Positions 1 to 7,696 of a stretch of 57,081 nt of DNA are shown here, in pieces (the first letter of the stretch is position 1; the number at the start of each line of letters is the position of its first letter). The stretch spans positions 1 to 57,081 of the forward strand of contig CAZJZV010000009.1 of the NCBI GenBank assembly GCA_964550635.1, in the 5' to 3' direction. The notes under the pieces are model-generated. The model worked only from the letters and a program-made list of their open reading frames with translations, had not been told where the DNA came from and did no database searches. The position numbers and the translations under genes are program-made. Origin of the DNA: RGIG4097 sp964550635. Lineage in GTDB: Bacteria; Bacillota; Clostridia; Christensenellales; CAG-917.

Positions 1-50
1 CGCCGTGGGTTGTGTTTTTTTTTTTTGACTTTTGGGTGTTTTCAACTTTA

Positions 51-119
51 GGGGCGTCTGGGGCAGGCAGCAAAAATACGCACAACTGCGTATTTTTGCT
101 CCGTCCCCAAGACGCACCC
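51..119. repeat. Large imperfect palindrome
   Basis: The core is a perfect 14-bp inverted repeat (69-82 against 87-100, arm AGCAAAAATACGCA, loop CAAC). Outside it the arms continue imperfectly: GCGTCT then GGGG at 54-63 faces CCCC then AGACGC at 105-115. It lies outside any gene. It could be a terminator for a gene left of the window or a REP/MITE-like element; there is no clean T-tract after the whole structure. Confidence 0.7.
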
Positions 120-134
120 ACACCTGACCGAAAC

Positions 135-209
135 TGCGTAGCAATATAACTTCTCAAAGAGAAATATCACTGCTTAAGCAATATCACTTCGGCAAAGCCG
201 AAATAAAAC
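135..209. repeat. Array of short REP-like hairpins
   Basis: Four tiny stem-loops stand in a row: TGC-GTA-GCA (135-143), TTCTC-AAA-GAGAA (151-163), TGC-TTAA-GCA (171-180) and TTCGGC-AAA-GCCGAA (188-202). They are separated by a conserved spacer of the form ATATCACT or ATATAACT. The reverse complement of that spacer, TGATAT, separates the hairpins at 56884-56938, so both arrays belong to one repeat family in opposite orientation. No protein-coding signal is seen here. Confidence 0.7.
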
Positions 210-239
210 TTATTTATTTTTAAGGTTTCCGTTCTCGGA

Positions 240-265
240 GATTCCCACGTTACGCTCGGAATGAC
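240..265. repeat. Interspersed repeat, copy 1
   Basis: This 26-bp unit begins GATTCCCACG and ends CTCGGAATGAC. A second copy at 21795-21820 differs at one base. Related decayed pieces lie at 21113-21125 and 21180-21211. The only upstream ATG in frame with lplA (261) falls inside this unit, which is one reason to reject that start. Confidence 0.75.
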
Positions 266-362
266 GGATAATAAGTTACGCACTTTCTATGCGTGTTTGT
301 TCTTATATGAGTGCCGTTCTGGAATCGGGTCAGTTTTTTCGGTTAATTATTTGCATTTGCTC

Positions 363-391
363 TTGATAATTGGTGCGCAGTTTGGTATACT
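363..391 (+). promoter_or_regulatory. Sigma-A promoter of the lplA-gcv operon
   Basis: A -35 TTGATA (363-368) and a -10 TATACT (386-391) are separated by exactly 17 bp, with an extended -10 TGG at 383-385. Transcription should start about seven bases after the -10, near 398, which is at the lplA ATG (399). No Shine-Dalgarno sequence is seen before that ATG, so the message is predicted to be leaderless. Confidence 0.8.
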
Positions 392-398
392 GTTATCT

Positions 399-1346
399 AT
401 GATAACAAAACTTACCGTTGTTAAATCTGAAAGCACTAACGTGTTTGTCAATCAGGGTATCGAACTCGCTCTATTCGACAAGGTCGAAGAAGGGGAGGCT
501 ATACTCTATCTTTGGACGAACGAGAACACCGTCGTCATCGGTCGCAATCAGGACGCGTATCAGGAAGTCAACGTCGATTTGCTCGAATCGGAGGGCGGTT
601 TGCTTGCTCGTCGTCTGTCGGGTGGCGGGGCGGTCTATCACGACCTTGGCAATATCAACTTCACCTTTTTCGGCAGGACGGGGGACTTCGACGTGGAGCG
701 CAATCGCAAGATACTGTTGTCCGCTCTCAAATTCCTTGGACTCAACGCGACTTTGACGGGTAGGAACGATATTGAAATCGACGGTTTCAAGGTCAGTGGA
801 AACGCATACTACCGCAAGGACGGACACGAATATCATCACGGCACTATGCTTGTGACTTCGCCGTCCGAGAAAGTGGCGCGCTATCTCACTCCGCCCGAAT
901 CGAAATTCGTTGGGAAGAAGGTCAAGAGCGTGAAAAGTCGCGTATCCTGCCTGACCGCTTTCGACGAGAATATCACGAAAGAGAAGTTTGCGGATGCGAT
1001 TATCGACGCATTCAAGGCGGAATACGGATTGCCCTGCGAAGAAATGCAACCTTTCGCACTCGGCGGAAACGCAATTATGGGCGGGACTATGATTTTCGCG
1101 TCCGACGATTGGCGTTACGGCAAGAAAGAAGAATACGACGTGTACGTACCGCTGACGGTGGACGGAAATAAAATCAACGTTGCGGTCGCGGTCAAAGACG
1201 ACGTCGTCACCGCCGCGCGCGCGTATACGGATAGTATGGATAGCGAGATTTCCGAATTTTTGGAAAACCAAATCATCGGCAAAAATCTCAAAACCGATAA
1301 CAACGAATACCTTGAAGAGATAAAGAAGGTGTGGTATGAAATATGA
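399..1346 (+). CDS. lplA: Lipoate-protein ligase A
   Basis: Cytoplasmic enzyme that activates lipoate with ATP and transfers it to lipoyl domains, here most likely GcvH encoded downstream. The 315-residue protein has the biotinyl/lipoyl ligase fold signature RRLSGGGAVYHD at residues 71-82 and the expected catalytic lysine K131 in GFKVSGNA. After this comes a normal C-terminal accessory domain, so it is a full single-chain LplA. The frame is open to an ATG at 261, but that lies in an interspersed repeat and upstream of a near-consensus promoter, so 399 is chosen. The 3' end overlaps lpdA by 11 bp. Initiation from a leaderless transcript is predicted. It heads a six-gene operon; scavenging exogenous lipoate is the family role. 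Confidence 0.92.
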   Translation: MITKLTVVKSESTNVFVNQGIELALFDKVEEGEAILYLWTNENTVVIGRNQDAYQEVNVDLLESEGGLLARRLSGGGAVYHDLGNINFTFFGRTGDFDVERNRKILLSALKFLGLNATLTGRNDIEIDGFKVSGNAYYRKDGHEYHHGTMLVTSPSEKVARYLTPPESKFVGKKVKSVKSRVSCLTAFDENITKEKFADAIIDAFKAEYGLPCEEMQPFALGGNAIMGGTMIFASDDWRYGKKEEYDVYVPLTVDGNKINVAVAVKDDVVTAARAYTDSMDSEISEFLENQIIGKNLKTDNNEYLEEIKKVWYEI

Positions 1347-2652
1347 TTTAGTAATATTGGGCGGTGGCCCCGCAGGCTATCCCGCGGCACTCAAAGCAGC
1401 GGAACTCGGAAAATCCGTCGCACTCATAGAGAAGTCCTACGTGGGCGGTACTTGCCTTAATCGCGGTTGCATCCCGACGAAAGCACTCCTGCACTCGTCC
1501 GACCTTTACTCATCCCGCGCGGATTGGGCGGAACTCGGCGTGAATGCGGACTCCGTAGCGGTGGACGAAAACGCTGTCTACGCTCACAAAGATAAACTCG
1601 TGGAAACCTTGCGACAGGGTATACGCACTATGCTCAAAGCGGGCAAGGTCGCATATATCGAAGGGGAAGGCAAATTCGTGTCGCGCCGTGAAATCGCGGT
1701 CGGTGACGAAATCATCGAAGGGGATAATATCCTTATCGCAGTTGGTTCTTCTCCCGCAAGACTCCCGATAAAAGGCATCGAATACGCACTCAATTCCGAC
1801 GACGTTTTGTCATCACCCGTGAACGGTGAGAATATCGTCATCATCGGCGGCGGCGTCATCGGAATGGAATTTACGTCCTACTTCGCGGGACTCGGAAAGA
1901 CGGTCACCGTGGTGGAAGCAATGGACAGAATTTTGCCTATGTTCGGCAAGGAAATCAGCGTGCAACTCTCTTCCGTGTTGAAGAAGAAAGGTGTGAGTTT
2001 CGTCACGGGTGCAAAGGTCGTGGAGATTTCCGAAAACTCCGTCAAGTACGAGAAAAACGGAGCGGAAGAAGTTATCCCTTGTGATTCCGTCGTGATTGCG
2101 ATAGGCAGAAAAGCGAATATCAAGGATATAGGTCTTGAAAACGCAGGCGTGAATACGGACGGACGTTTCATCGTGACGGATGAAAAAATGCGCACGTCCG
2201 CAGACGGTGTTTACGCAGTCGGCGACTGCAACGGCAAAGTGCAACTCGCACACTTCGCGACCGCATCCGCATACGTGGCACTTGCGGATATGTACGGATA
2301 CGCATGTGATATAGACTTGTCTGTCGTGCCGTCCTGCGTGTATACGTCCCCCGAAGTCGCTATGGTCGGCGAAACCGATTTCGACGGCGCAAAGGTGGGC
2401 AAATTCCTGCTCGGCGGAAACGGCAAATCTTTGATCAACGGTTCAAACAGGGGCTTTATCAAACTGATTTGCGATGATAAAGGCGTTGTTCGCGGCGGTG
2501 AACTCTTCGGTTACGGAGTGACCGAACTCGTTGCCGAAATCGCGCTCGCAGTCAAAAATCATCTCACCGCAGACGATATTGCCACCACCATTCACGCTCA
2601 CCCGACTATGTACGAAAGCATTTTCGAGGCGGCACAAAAAAACAAGTTTTAA
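1336..2652 (+). CDS. lpdA: Dihydrolipoamide dehydrogenase (E3 / L-protein)
   Basis: Flavoprotein that reoxidises the dihydrolipoyl arm of GcvH using NAD+. The 438-residue chain starts with the FAD-binding Rossmann motif GGGPAG (9-14), then the redox-active disulfide C40/C45 in TCLNRGCIPTK. A second GGGVIG nucleotide-binding motif for NAD lies near residue 173, and YAVGDC completes FAD binding. The C terminus carries HAHPTMYE, with H422 and E427 as the expected catalytic pair from the partner subunit. There is no N-terminal lipoyl domain. AGAAGGTG precedes the ATG with suitable spacing, and the start overlaps the end of lplA, suggesting translational coupling. Its place before gcvT indicates service to glycine cleavage rather than to a pyruvate dehydrogenase complex. 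Confidence 0.95.
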   Translation: MKYDLVILGGGPAGYPAALKAAELGKSVALIEKSYVGGTCLNRGCIPTKALLHSSDLYSSRADWAELGVNADSVAVDENAVYAHKDKLVETLRQGIRTMLKAGKVAYIEGEGKFVSRREIAVGDEIIEGDNILIAVGSSPARLPIKGIEYALNSDDVLSSPVNGENIVIIGGGVIGMEFTSYFAGLGKTVTVVEAMDRILPMFGKEISVQLSSVLKKKGVSFVTGAKVVEISENSVKYEKNGAEEVIPCDSVVIAIGRKANIKDIGLENAGVNTDGRFIVTDEKMRTSADGVYAVGDCNGKVQLAHFATASAYVALADMYGYACDIDLSVVPSCVYTSPEVAMVGETDFDGAKVGKFLLGGNGKSLINGSNRGFIKLICDDKGVVRGGELFGYGVTELVAEIALAVKNHLTADDIATTIHAHPTMYESIFEAAQKNKF

Positions 2653-2677
2653 GCGGTCTATCCGCAAAGGAGAAAAT

Positions 2678-3754
2678 ATGGGCAAGAAAACACCTCTTTA
2701 CAACAAGCACGTCGCTCTCGGCGGTAAAATCGTTGAGTTCGCAGGCTACGATCTCCCCGTGCAATACTCGGGAGTTATCGCGGAGCATAACGCAGTCCGC
2801 AATGCAGTCGGTCTATTCGACGTTTCGCATATGGGCGAATTGCTCGTCTGCGGTGAAAGAGCGGAAGAAGCAATCAATGCAATTCTCACCAACGACATCC
2901 GCGGTATGTACGACGGTCAAGTCCGCTACTCCCTGCTCCCCAACGAAAACGGCGGGGCGGTGGACGATATTCTCGTATACCGTGAAAACGGCGAAAAATT
3001 CTGGATCGTAGTCAACGGCGCAAACGTCGAAAAGGACGCGGATTGGGTGGAAAATCATTTGCCCGACTACGTGAGTTTTGAGAACAAGTCCTACGAAATC
3101 GCTCAAATCGCGGTGCAAGGACCGAAGGCAATCTCTCTCATCTCGAAACTCGTCGCGGAAGAGAATATCCCCATGAAGAATTACTCTTTCAAGACGAACG
3201 TCAATATCGGCGGAATTTGCACGTATCTTTCTCGCACGGGCTACACCGGTGAGGACGGATTCGAAGTGTACTGCCCGAACGACGATGCGGAAAAACTCTA
3301 CGATATTCTTCTCGAAGCAGGGGAAGAATTCGGTGTTCTTCCCTGCGGACTCGGCGCGCGCGATACTCTCCGTCTCGAAGCGTCCATGCCCCTTTACGGA
3401 CACGAACTCGGCGACGATATTCCCGTCAACGAAGTCGCGCTCAATTTCGCAATCAAAATGGGCAAGGAAGATTTCATCGGCAAATCCGCTCTCGAAAACC
3501 ACGAACCCGAATACGTCAGACTCGGTGCAAAAGTCGTCGGAAAGGGTATCGTCCGCGAACACTGTGACGTGTACTCGGGGGATGAAAAAGTCGGTATCTC
3601 CACAAGCGGTACGCATTGCCCGACTTTGGGTTATCCCGTGTGTATGTTGAGAATCAAGAAAGAATACGCCGACAAACCCTTGTGCGCGGACGTCAGAGGC
3701 AGACGTATCGAACTCGAAGTCGTGCCTATGCCTTTCTATAAGAGAGCAAAATAA
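2678..3754 (+). CDS. gcvT: Glycine cleavage system T protein (aminomethyltransferase)
   Basis: Transfers the methylene group from aminomethyl-lipoyl GcvH to tetrahydrofolate and releases ammonia. The 358-residue length is normal for the family. Recognisable blocks are FDVSHMGE (near residue 48), the folate-binding region with WIVVNGANVEKD, and GLGARDTLRLEASMPLYGHE in the C-terminal half. The open frame runs upstream to 2531 inside lpdA, but AAAGGAGA (2667-2674) sits four bases before the ATG at 2678, and the family N terminus begins there. It lies 25 bp after lpdA. A 135-bp gap separates it from gcvH, the largest in the operon. Confidence 0.95.
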   Translation: MGKKTPLYNKHVALGGKIVEFAGYDLPVQYSGVIAEHNAVRNAVGLFDVSHMGELLVCGERAEEAINAILTNDIRGMYDGQVRYSLLPNENGGAVDDILVYRENGEKFWIVVNGANVEKDADWVENHLPDYVSFENKSYEIAQIAVQGPKAISLISKLVAEENIPMKNYSFKTNVNIGGICTYLSRTGYTGEDGFEVYCPNDDAEKLYDILLEAGEEFGVLPCGLGARDTLRLEASMPLYGHELGDDIPVNEVALNFAIKMGKEDFIGKSALENHEPEYVRLGAKVVGKGIVREHCDVYSGDEKVGISTSGTHCPTLGYPVCMLRIKKEYADKPLCADVRGRRIELEVVPMPFYKRAK

Positions 3755-3889
3755 CACAAACGCAGTCTTATCGGCAATCCGTTTCGCTATAAGCGCGAAC
3801 CGCCTATGACGGCTATATAAAACGGATATAACAATATAAAATAACCATAAAAAATAAATTCTATGCAAAGCATAGAGCAGGAGATAATT

Positions 3890-4243
3890 ATGACAAAGTA
3901 TTCAAAAACCCACGAATGGGCAGACATCAACGGAAACGACGTAACCGTCGGCATCAGCAAATTCGCATCTGAAGAACTCGGCGATATAGTGTACATTTCC
4001 TTGCCCGAAGTCGGCGCAACTGTCACCGCAGGGGAAAGTATGTGCGAAGTCGAATCCGTCAAAGCGGTCAGCGAAATCAACGCACCCGTCTCCGGCACCG
4101 TCGTCGAAGTCAATTCCGCTCTCGAAGACGCTCCCGAACTCATCAACGAGGACGCAATGAGCGCATGGATTTGCAAAATCGACGCATCCGATATTCCTTC
4201 CGACCTTATGAGCGAAGAAGATTACGAAGCATACGCAAAATAA
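3890..4243 (+). CDS. gcvH: Glycine cleavage system H protein
   Basis: Lipoyl carrier that shuttles the aminomethyl group between the P, T and L proteins. The 117-residue protein contains the lipoyl-lysine K58 in ESVKAVSEINAPVSG. An upstream in-frame ATG (3863) is rejected because AGGAG (3879-3883) lies six bases before the ATG at 3890 and family proteins start with a TKYSKTHEW-like block. A perfect hairpin, CTATGC-AAA-GCATAG (3861-3875), stands just ahead of the Shine-Dalgarno sequence and may tune translation or mark a processing site. The substrate lysine would be lipoylated by the LplA encoded at the head of the operon. Confidence 0.95.
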   Translation: MTKYSKTHEWADINGNDVTVGISKFASEELGDIVYISLPEVGATVTAGESMCEVESVKAVSEINAPVSGTVVEVNSALEDAPELINEDAMSAWICKIDASDIPSDLMSEEDYEAYAK

Positions 4244-4253
4244 TAGGTGAATT

Positions 4254-5549
4254 ATGGCAGACTATCTTTCCTTGACCGAGGCGGAAAGACAGGAAATGCT
4301 CAAGGCAATCGGCGTTGATAGCGTCGACGGCTTGTTCGAGGATATTCCTAAATCTCTCCGCGCAGGCAAGTTGAATTTGCCCGACGGCAAATCTCAGCAG
4401 GAAACCTTCGATTTCATGAAGGCTCTCGCCAAAAAGAATAGAGTATACGACAGTGTTTTCCTCGGCGCAGGCTCCTACGACCACTATATTCCGTCGGTCG
4501 TGAAGTCCATTTGTTCTCGTTCGGAATTCGTCACCGCGTACACTCCCTATCAGGCGGAACTTTCCCAAGGTATTCTGCAAGCAATATTCGAATATCAAAC
4601 CATGATTTGCAACCTGACCGGTATGGACGTCAGCAACGCATCTCACTATTCGGGTGCGACGGCGGCGGCAGAAGGTTGTATCATGTGCGCGGACAAAGTG
4701 AAGAGAGTCGTAACGTTCGACAATATCAATCCCGACGTTATGGACGTGCTTTCCACCTACCTTTCCGCAAGAGGTATAGCCCTTGACGTGCTCGACAGCA
4801 TCGACGGCAAGGCGATTTTGCCCGATGATTTGGGTGCGGTCGGTGCAGTCTACGTCGAAAACCCCAACTTCTACGGACTCTTGGAAGACACCACCGCAAT
4901 CGCGGACGCTTGCCACGCAAGCGGTGGTAAATTCGTGTTGGGATCGAACCCTATCGCACTCGGTATTCTCCGCACTCCGCGCGAGCAAGGCGCAGACGTA
5001 GCGGTCGGCGAAGCGCAACCCCTTGGACTCCCTATGAGTTTCGGCGGTCCGTATATCGGATATATGGCGACCACTTCAAAGGAAATGCGCAAAATGCCCG
5101 GTCGTATCGTCGGTGAAACGGTCGACCACGACGGCAACCGCGCGTACGTGCTTACACTCCAAGCCCGCGAACAACATATCCGTCGCGAAAAAGCGACGAG
5201 CAATATCTGCTCGAACGAAGCGCTCTGCGCACTCACCGTGTCCGTATACCTTGCGGCAGTCGGTGCGGTAGGACTCAAAGAAGTCGCAACCGCTTGCGCA
5301 TCCAACGCTCACTATCTTGCATCTAAACTCCAAGAAAAAGGCGCGCGCCTTGCATTCGGCGGTGAGTTTTTCCACGAGTTTGCAACAATCACCGAAGGCA
5401 AAGCGTACGAGATTATTTCCGCTCTCGAAAAGGAAAATATCCTCGGCGGTCTTGCCCTTGACGGAGATACTATTCTTTGGTGCTGCACCGAAAAGGCGAC
5501 CAAGGAAAGTATGGATAAAGTCGTAGAAATCGTAGGAGGCGTGCTGTGA
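4254..5549 (+). CDS. gcvPA: Glycine dehydrogenase (decarboxylating) subunit 1
   Basis: N-terminal half of the split P protein. With GcvPB it decarboxylates glycine and loads the aminomethyl group on GcvH. The 431-residue chain has the family N terminus (YLSLTEAERQEML, then an FLGAGSYDHYIPSVV block), NLTGMDVSNASHYSGATA, and SNICSNEALCAL near residue 320. The PLP lysine is expected in the partner subunit. AGGTGA precedes the ATG. The last codon overlaps the GTG start of gcvPB (GTGA), so the two subunits are probably made in a 1:1 ratio by coupling. Confidence 0.95.
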   Translation: MADYLSLTEAERQEMLKAIGVDSVDGLFEDIPKSLRAGKLNLPDGKSQQETFDFMKALAKKNRVYDSVFLGAGSYDHYIPSVVKSICSRSEFVTAYTPYQAELSQGILQAIFEYQTMICNLTGMDVSNASHYSGATAAAEGCIMCADKVKRVVTFDNINPDVMDVLSTYLSARGIALDVLDSIDGKAILPDDLGAVGAVYVENPNFYGLLEDTTAIADACHASGGKFVLGSNPIALGILRTPREQGADVAVGEAQPLGLPMSFGGPYIGYMATTSKEMRKMPGRIVGETVDHDGNRAYVLTLQAREQHIRREKATSNICSNEALCALTVSVYLAAVGAVGLKEVATACASNAHYLASKLQEKGARLAFGGEFFHEFATITEGKAYEIISALEKENILGGLALDGDTILWCCTEKATKESMDKVVEIVGGVL

Positions 5550-6970
5550 AAACCTTGTTTGAAATTTCCAAAGACGGCAAAAGGGCAGTGACGTTCGCCC
5601 CCTTGAGCGTGCCCGAATATTCATTCGATAAGAGTCTTGAAAGAGAGTCCGCACCCGTTCTTCCGTCGGTCGCGGAAGTGGATCTCGTCCGCCATTACAC
5701 CGCACTTTCAAAACGTGCTTTCGGCGTTGACGACGGATTCTATCCCCTTGGCTCCTGCACGATGAAATACAACCCCAAAATCAACGAAGAAGTCGCGAAC
5801 CTCGAAGGGTTCACCGCAGTGCATCCGCGCCAGAAAGTTGCAGATATTCAGGGTTCACTTGAACTAATCGAAGTTTTAAGTGCCGATTTGTGCGAAATCA
5901 CGGGTATGGATGCGGTCACGCTCCAACCTTGCGCAGGCGCACACGGCGAGTATACCGGACTCCAACTCATCAAGAAATACCACGAGTCGAAAGGGGATAA
6001 AAACCGCACGAAAATCATCGTCCCGGACTCCGCTCACGGCACCAATCCCGCATCCGCCGCTATGGCAGGTTTCGAGATTGTCGCGGTCAAATCCAACGAC
6101 GAAAAGGGTGTTGACCTTGACGAATTGAAAAAGGTCGTCGGCGACGACACCGCCGCTCTCATGCTCACCAATCCGACCACTCTCGGTCTGTTTGAAAAGA
6201 ATATCGAAGCCATCGACGAAATCGTCCACAACGTAGGCGGATTGCTCTACTATGACGGAGCAAATCTCAACGCGGTTATGGGTATCGTCCGCCCCGGCGA
6301 TATGGGCTTCGACGTCGTGCACCTTAACTTGCACAAGACCTTCTCAACTCCTCACGGCGGTGGCGGTCCCGGTAGCGGTCCCGTCGGTTGCAAGAAAGCG
6401 CTCGTGCCTTATCTTCCCAATCCCTGCGTGGTCAAGACCGAAAACGGTTACGACTTCGATTACAGCGAAGAGAGTATAGGCAAAGTCACTGCATTCTACG
6501 GCAACTTCGGCGTGTACGTGAAGGCACTTGCGTATATCGTGACTCTCGGCGGAAAGGGCTTGAAAGAAGCATCCGAAACCGCAGTCCTAAATGCAAACTA
6601 TCTCAAATCCAGAATCGAAAGCGTATACCCCACTGAAAAGGGTAGACGTTGCATGCACGAATTCGTCGTGTCCCTTGAACAACTCAAAGAAGAAACCGGA
6701 GTCAGCGCAATGGATATTGCAAAGGCAATGATAGACGGCGGAATCCATCCCCCTACGATGTATTTCCCGCTCATCGTCCACGAAGCGCTTATGTTCGAGC
6801 CGACCGAAACCGAAAGCAAAGACACTCTCGACGAAGTCGCGGAACTTCTTCTCGGGCTCTATCGCAGAGCGTTCGACGATCCCGAATCCTTGCACACCGC
6901 ACCGCACAACGCAGTCATTTCTCGACCCGACGAAGTGCGCGCGGCAAGAATGCCGATACTTCGCGGATAA
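5546..6970 (+). CDS. gcvPB: Glycine dehydrogenase (decarboxylating) subunit 2
   Basis: C-terminal, PLP-binding half of the P protein, 474 residues. The PLP lysine is K264 in NLHKTFSTPHGGGGPGSG, followed by the glycine-rich loop. Earlier landmarks are LGSCTMKYNPK, PCAGAHGEYTGL and SAHGTNPASA. The start is GTG at 5546, seven bases after a strong AGGAGG (5534-5539) and overlapping the gcvPA stop. The gene closes the operon and is followed at once by an intrinsic terminator. A two-subunit P protein is typical of Bacillota and Archaea, unlike the single chain of Proteobacteria. Confidence 0.95.
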   Translation: MKTLFEISKDGKRAVTFAPLSVPEYSFDKSLERESAPVLPSVAEVDLVRHYTALSKRAFGVDDGFYPLGSCTMKYNPKINEEVANLEGFTAVHPRQKVADIQGSLELIEVLSADLCEITGMDAVTLQPCAGAHGEYTGLQLIKKYHESKGDKNRTKIIVPDSAHGTNPASAAMAGFEIVAVKSNDEKGVDLDELKKVVGDDTAALMLTNPTTLGLFEKNIEAIDEIVHNVGGLLYYDGANLNAVMGIVRPGDMGFDVVHLNLHKTFSTPHGGGGPGSGPVGCKKALVPYLPNPCVVKTENGYDFDYSEESIGKVTAFYGNFGVYVKALAYIVTLGGKGLKEASETAVLNANYLKSRIESVYPTEKGRRCMHEFVVSLEQLKEETGVSAMDIAKAMIDGGIHPPTMYFPLIVHEALMFEPTETESKDTLDEVAELLLGLYRRAFDDPESLHTAPHNAVISRPDEVRAARMPILRG

Positions 6971-6976
6971 AAACCA

Positions 6977-7002
6977 ACGGGGCGTTTCGCCCCGTTTTTT
7001 TT
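6977..7002 (+). terminator. Intrinsic terminator of the gcv operon
   Basis: Perfect 8-bp GC-rich stem ACGGGGCG / CGCCCCGT with loop TTT, followed by a run of eight T (6995-7002). It begins seven bases after the gcvPB stop. Confidence 0.95.
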
Positions 7003-7083
7003 ATTTGTTTAATGGGCAGTGCGTTTATGGTGAAATAAATATATAATATAACAACCAGAACATTAAAAAAATTAAAATAACTG

Positions 7084-7112
7084 TTTACTTTGTAAACGAT
7101 TGATGATATAAT
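7084..7112 (+). promoter_or_regulatory. Promoter of the small membrane protein gene, with palindrome over the -35
   Basis: -35 TTTACT (7084-7089), 17-bp spacer, -10 TATAAT (7107-7112) with an extended TGA at 7104-7106. A perfect inverted repeat GTTTAC-TTT-GTAAAC (7083-7097) covers the -35 element; it could be an operator or a REP-type hairpin, since TGATATA follows closely. Confidence 0.75.
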
Positions 7113-7140
7113 AATCGTAGAAAGTTTCGGAGGTAAAATT

Positions 7141-7359
7141 ATGGCAGCAAAAAAAGATTATTTTGGTCTTAGTTACATCGTCAGCCTTATCCTTGCAATA
7201 ATTCCCTTCACTGCATGGATTCTCGGCGTCATCACTCGTTTCTCGGAAGGCAAAATCGTTGCAGGTATCATCCGTATCTTCGGCGGTTGGCTCATCTGGG
7301 TACTCGACCTCATTTTCATGATCGTCAAACACAGCATTTGCCGTATTCTCAATATCTAA
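7141..7359 (+). CDS. Small two-helix membrane protein, function unknown
   Basis: The 72-residue protein has a short charged N terminus and two hydrophobic segments (about residues 10-32 and 39-63), linked by a short loop with the charged run RFSEGK. The tail is basic. GGAGG (7129-7133) lies seven bases before the ATG and a good promoter lies further up, so the gene is very likely real. The arrangement resembles small TM2/PMP3-like membrane proteins, but I do not recognise a named family. The stop codon overlaps the start of the next ORF (TAATG). Confidence 0.75.
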   Translation: MAAKKDYFGLSYIVSLILAIIPFTAWILGVITRFSEGKIVAGIIRIFGGWLIWVLDLIFMIVKHSICRILNI

Positions 7360-7520
7360 TGAAGGTTGAGATAGAAAACAAACTATTTGAAGATAAAAAG
7401 CAAGCCTTGACTTGGCTTGCTTTTTGTCATTATCCCGTGGTCGTGAAAGCGGACGGAGAAGAGAAAACGTTCATATCTTTTCTTGACGCAAGCGAATATA
7501 TCGAGAGTTTGTTTTCGTAG
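7359..7520 (+). CDS. Possible 53-residue coupled ORF, unknown function
   Basis: The ATG (7359-7361) overlaps the stop of the upstream small membrane protein gene as TAATG, an arrangement used in termination-reinitiation. The product is soluble, begins MKVEIENKLFEDKKQAL and ends SEYIESLFS; no domain is recognised. There is no independent Shine-Dalgarno sequence. Against it, an 11-bp perfect hairpin with a T-tract (7396-7425) sits inside the ORF and would end most transcripts from the upstream promoter. It may therefore be a rarely expressed coupled gene or a chance ORF over a terminator. Confidence 0.4.
   Translation: MKVEIENKLFEDKKQALTWLAFCHYPVVVKADGEEKTFISFLDASEYIESLFS
7396..7425 (+). terminator. 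Terminator-like hairpin inside the coupled ORF
   Basis: Perfect 11-bp stem AAAAGCAAGCC (7396-7406) / GGCTTGCTTTT (7414-7424) with a 7-base loop and five T at 7421-7425. A-rich left and T-rich right flanks would let it work in both directions. It is 37 bp after the stop of the 72-residue protein gene. Confidence 0.7.
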
Positions 7521-7528
7521 TTTGGATA

Positions 7529-7579
7529 AAATAAGCAAGAAAAAGCATCGCTTTCTGCGGTGCTTTTTCTTGCTTATTT
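7529..7579. terminator. Long perfect hairpin, probable bidirectional terminator
   Basis: A 19-bp perfect stem (7529-7547 with 7561-7579), extended inward by a GU pair and CGC/GCG around the loop TTTCT. It ends in a T-rich 3' arm. The arms reuse the AAGCAAG / CTTGCTT words of the hairpin at 7396-7425, which suggests the two arose from a related sequence. Confidence 0.7.
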
Positions 7580-7618
7580 ATTCTGTTAAGCCGTCATTTT
7601 TAGTATAACAGAATAAAT
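7576..7618. repeat. 13-bp inverted repeat
   Basis: ATTTATTCTGTTA (7576-7588) and TAACAGAATAAAT (7606-7618) are perfect inverted copies with a 17-bp loop. Its left arm shares four bases with the right arm of the hairpin at 7529-7579. It lies between the small-protein locus and the MarR promoter. A protein-binding site or a repeat remnant are both possible. Confidence 0.6.
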
Positions 7619-7696
7619 ATATCCGCACCGCACTATGATAGAGCGTACTTATACGTGGCGGTTCTCGTTCGAAGAAGGCACAAATTATCAAAAAAA

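Noticed and set aside
261..398. Upstream extension of lplA
   Set aside because: The ATG is inside an interspersed repeat, lies before the promoter, and would add 46 residues absent from LplA proteins.
3755..3889. Glycine riboswitch in the gcvT-gcvH gap
   Set aside because: The gap is 135 bp, mostly A/T-rich, and shows none of the conserved tandem-aptamer pairing; only a small hairpin before the ribosome binding site.
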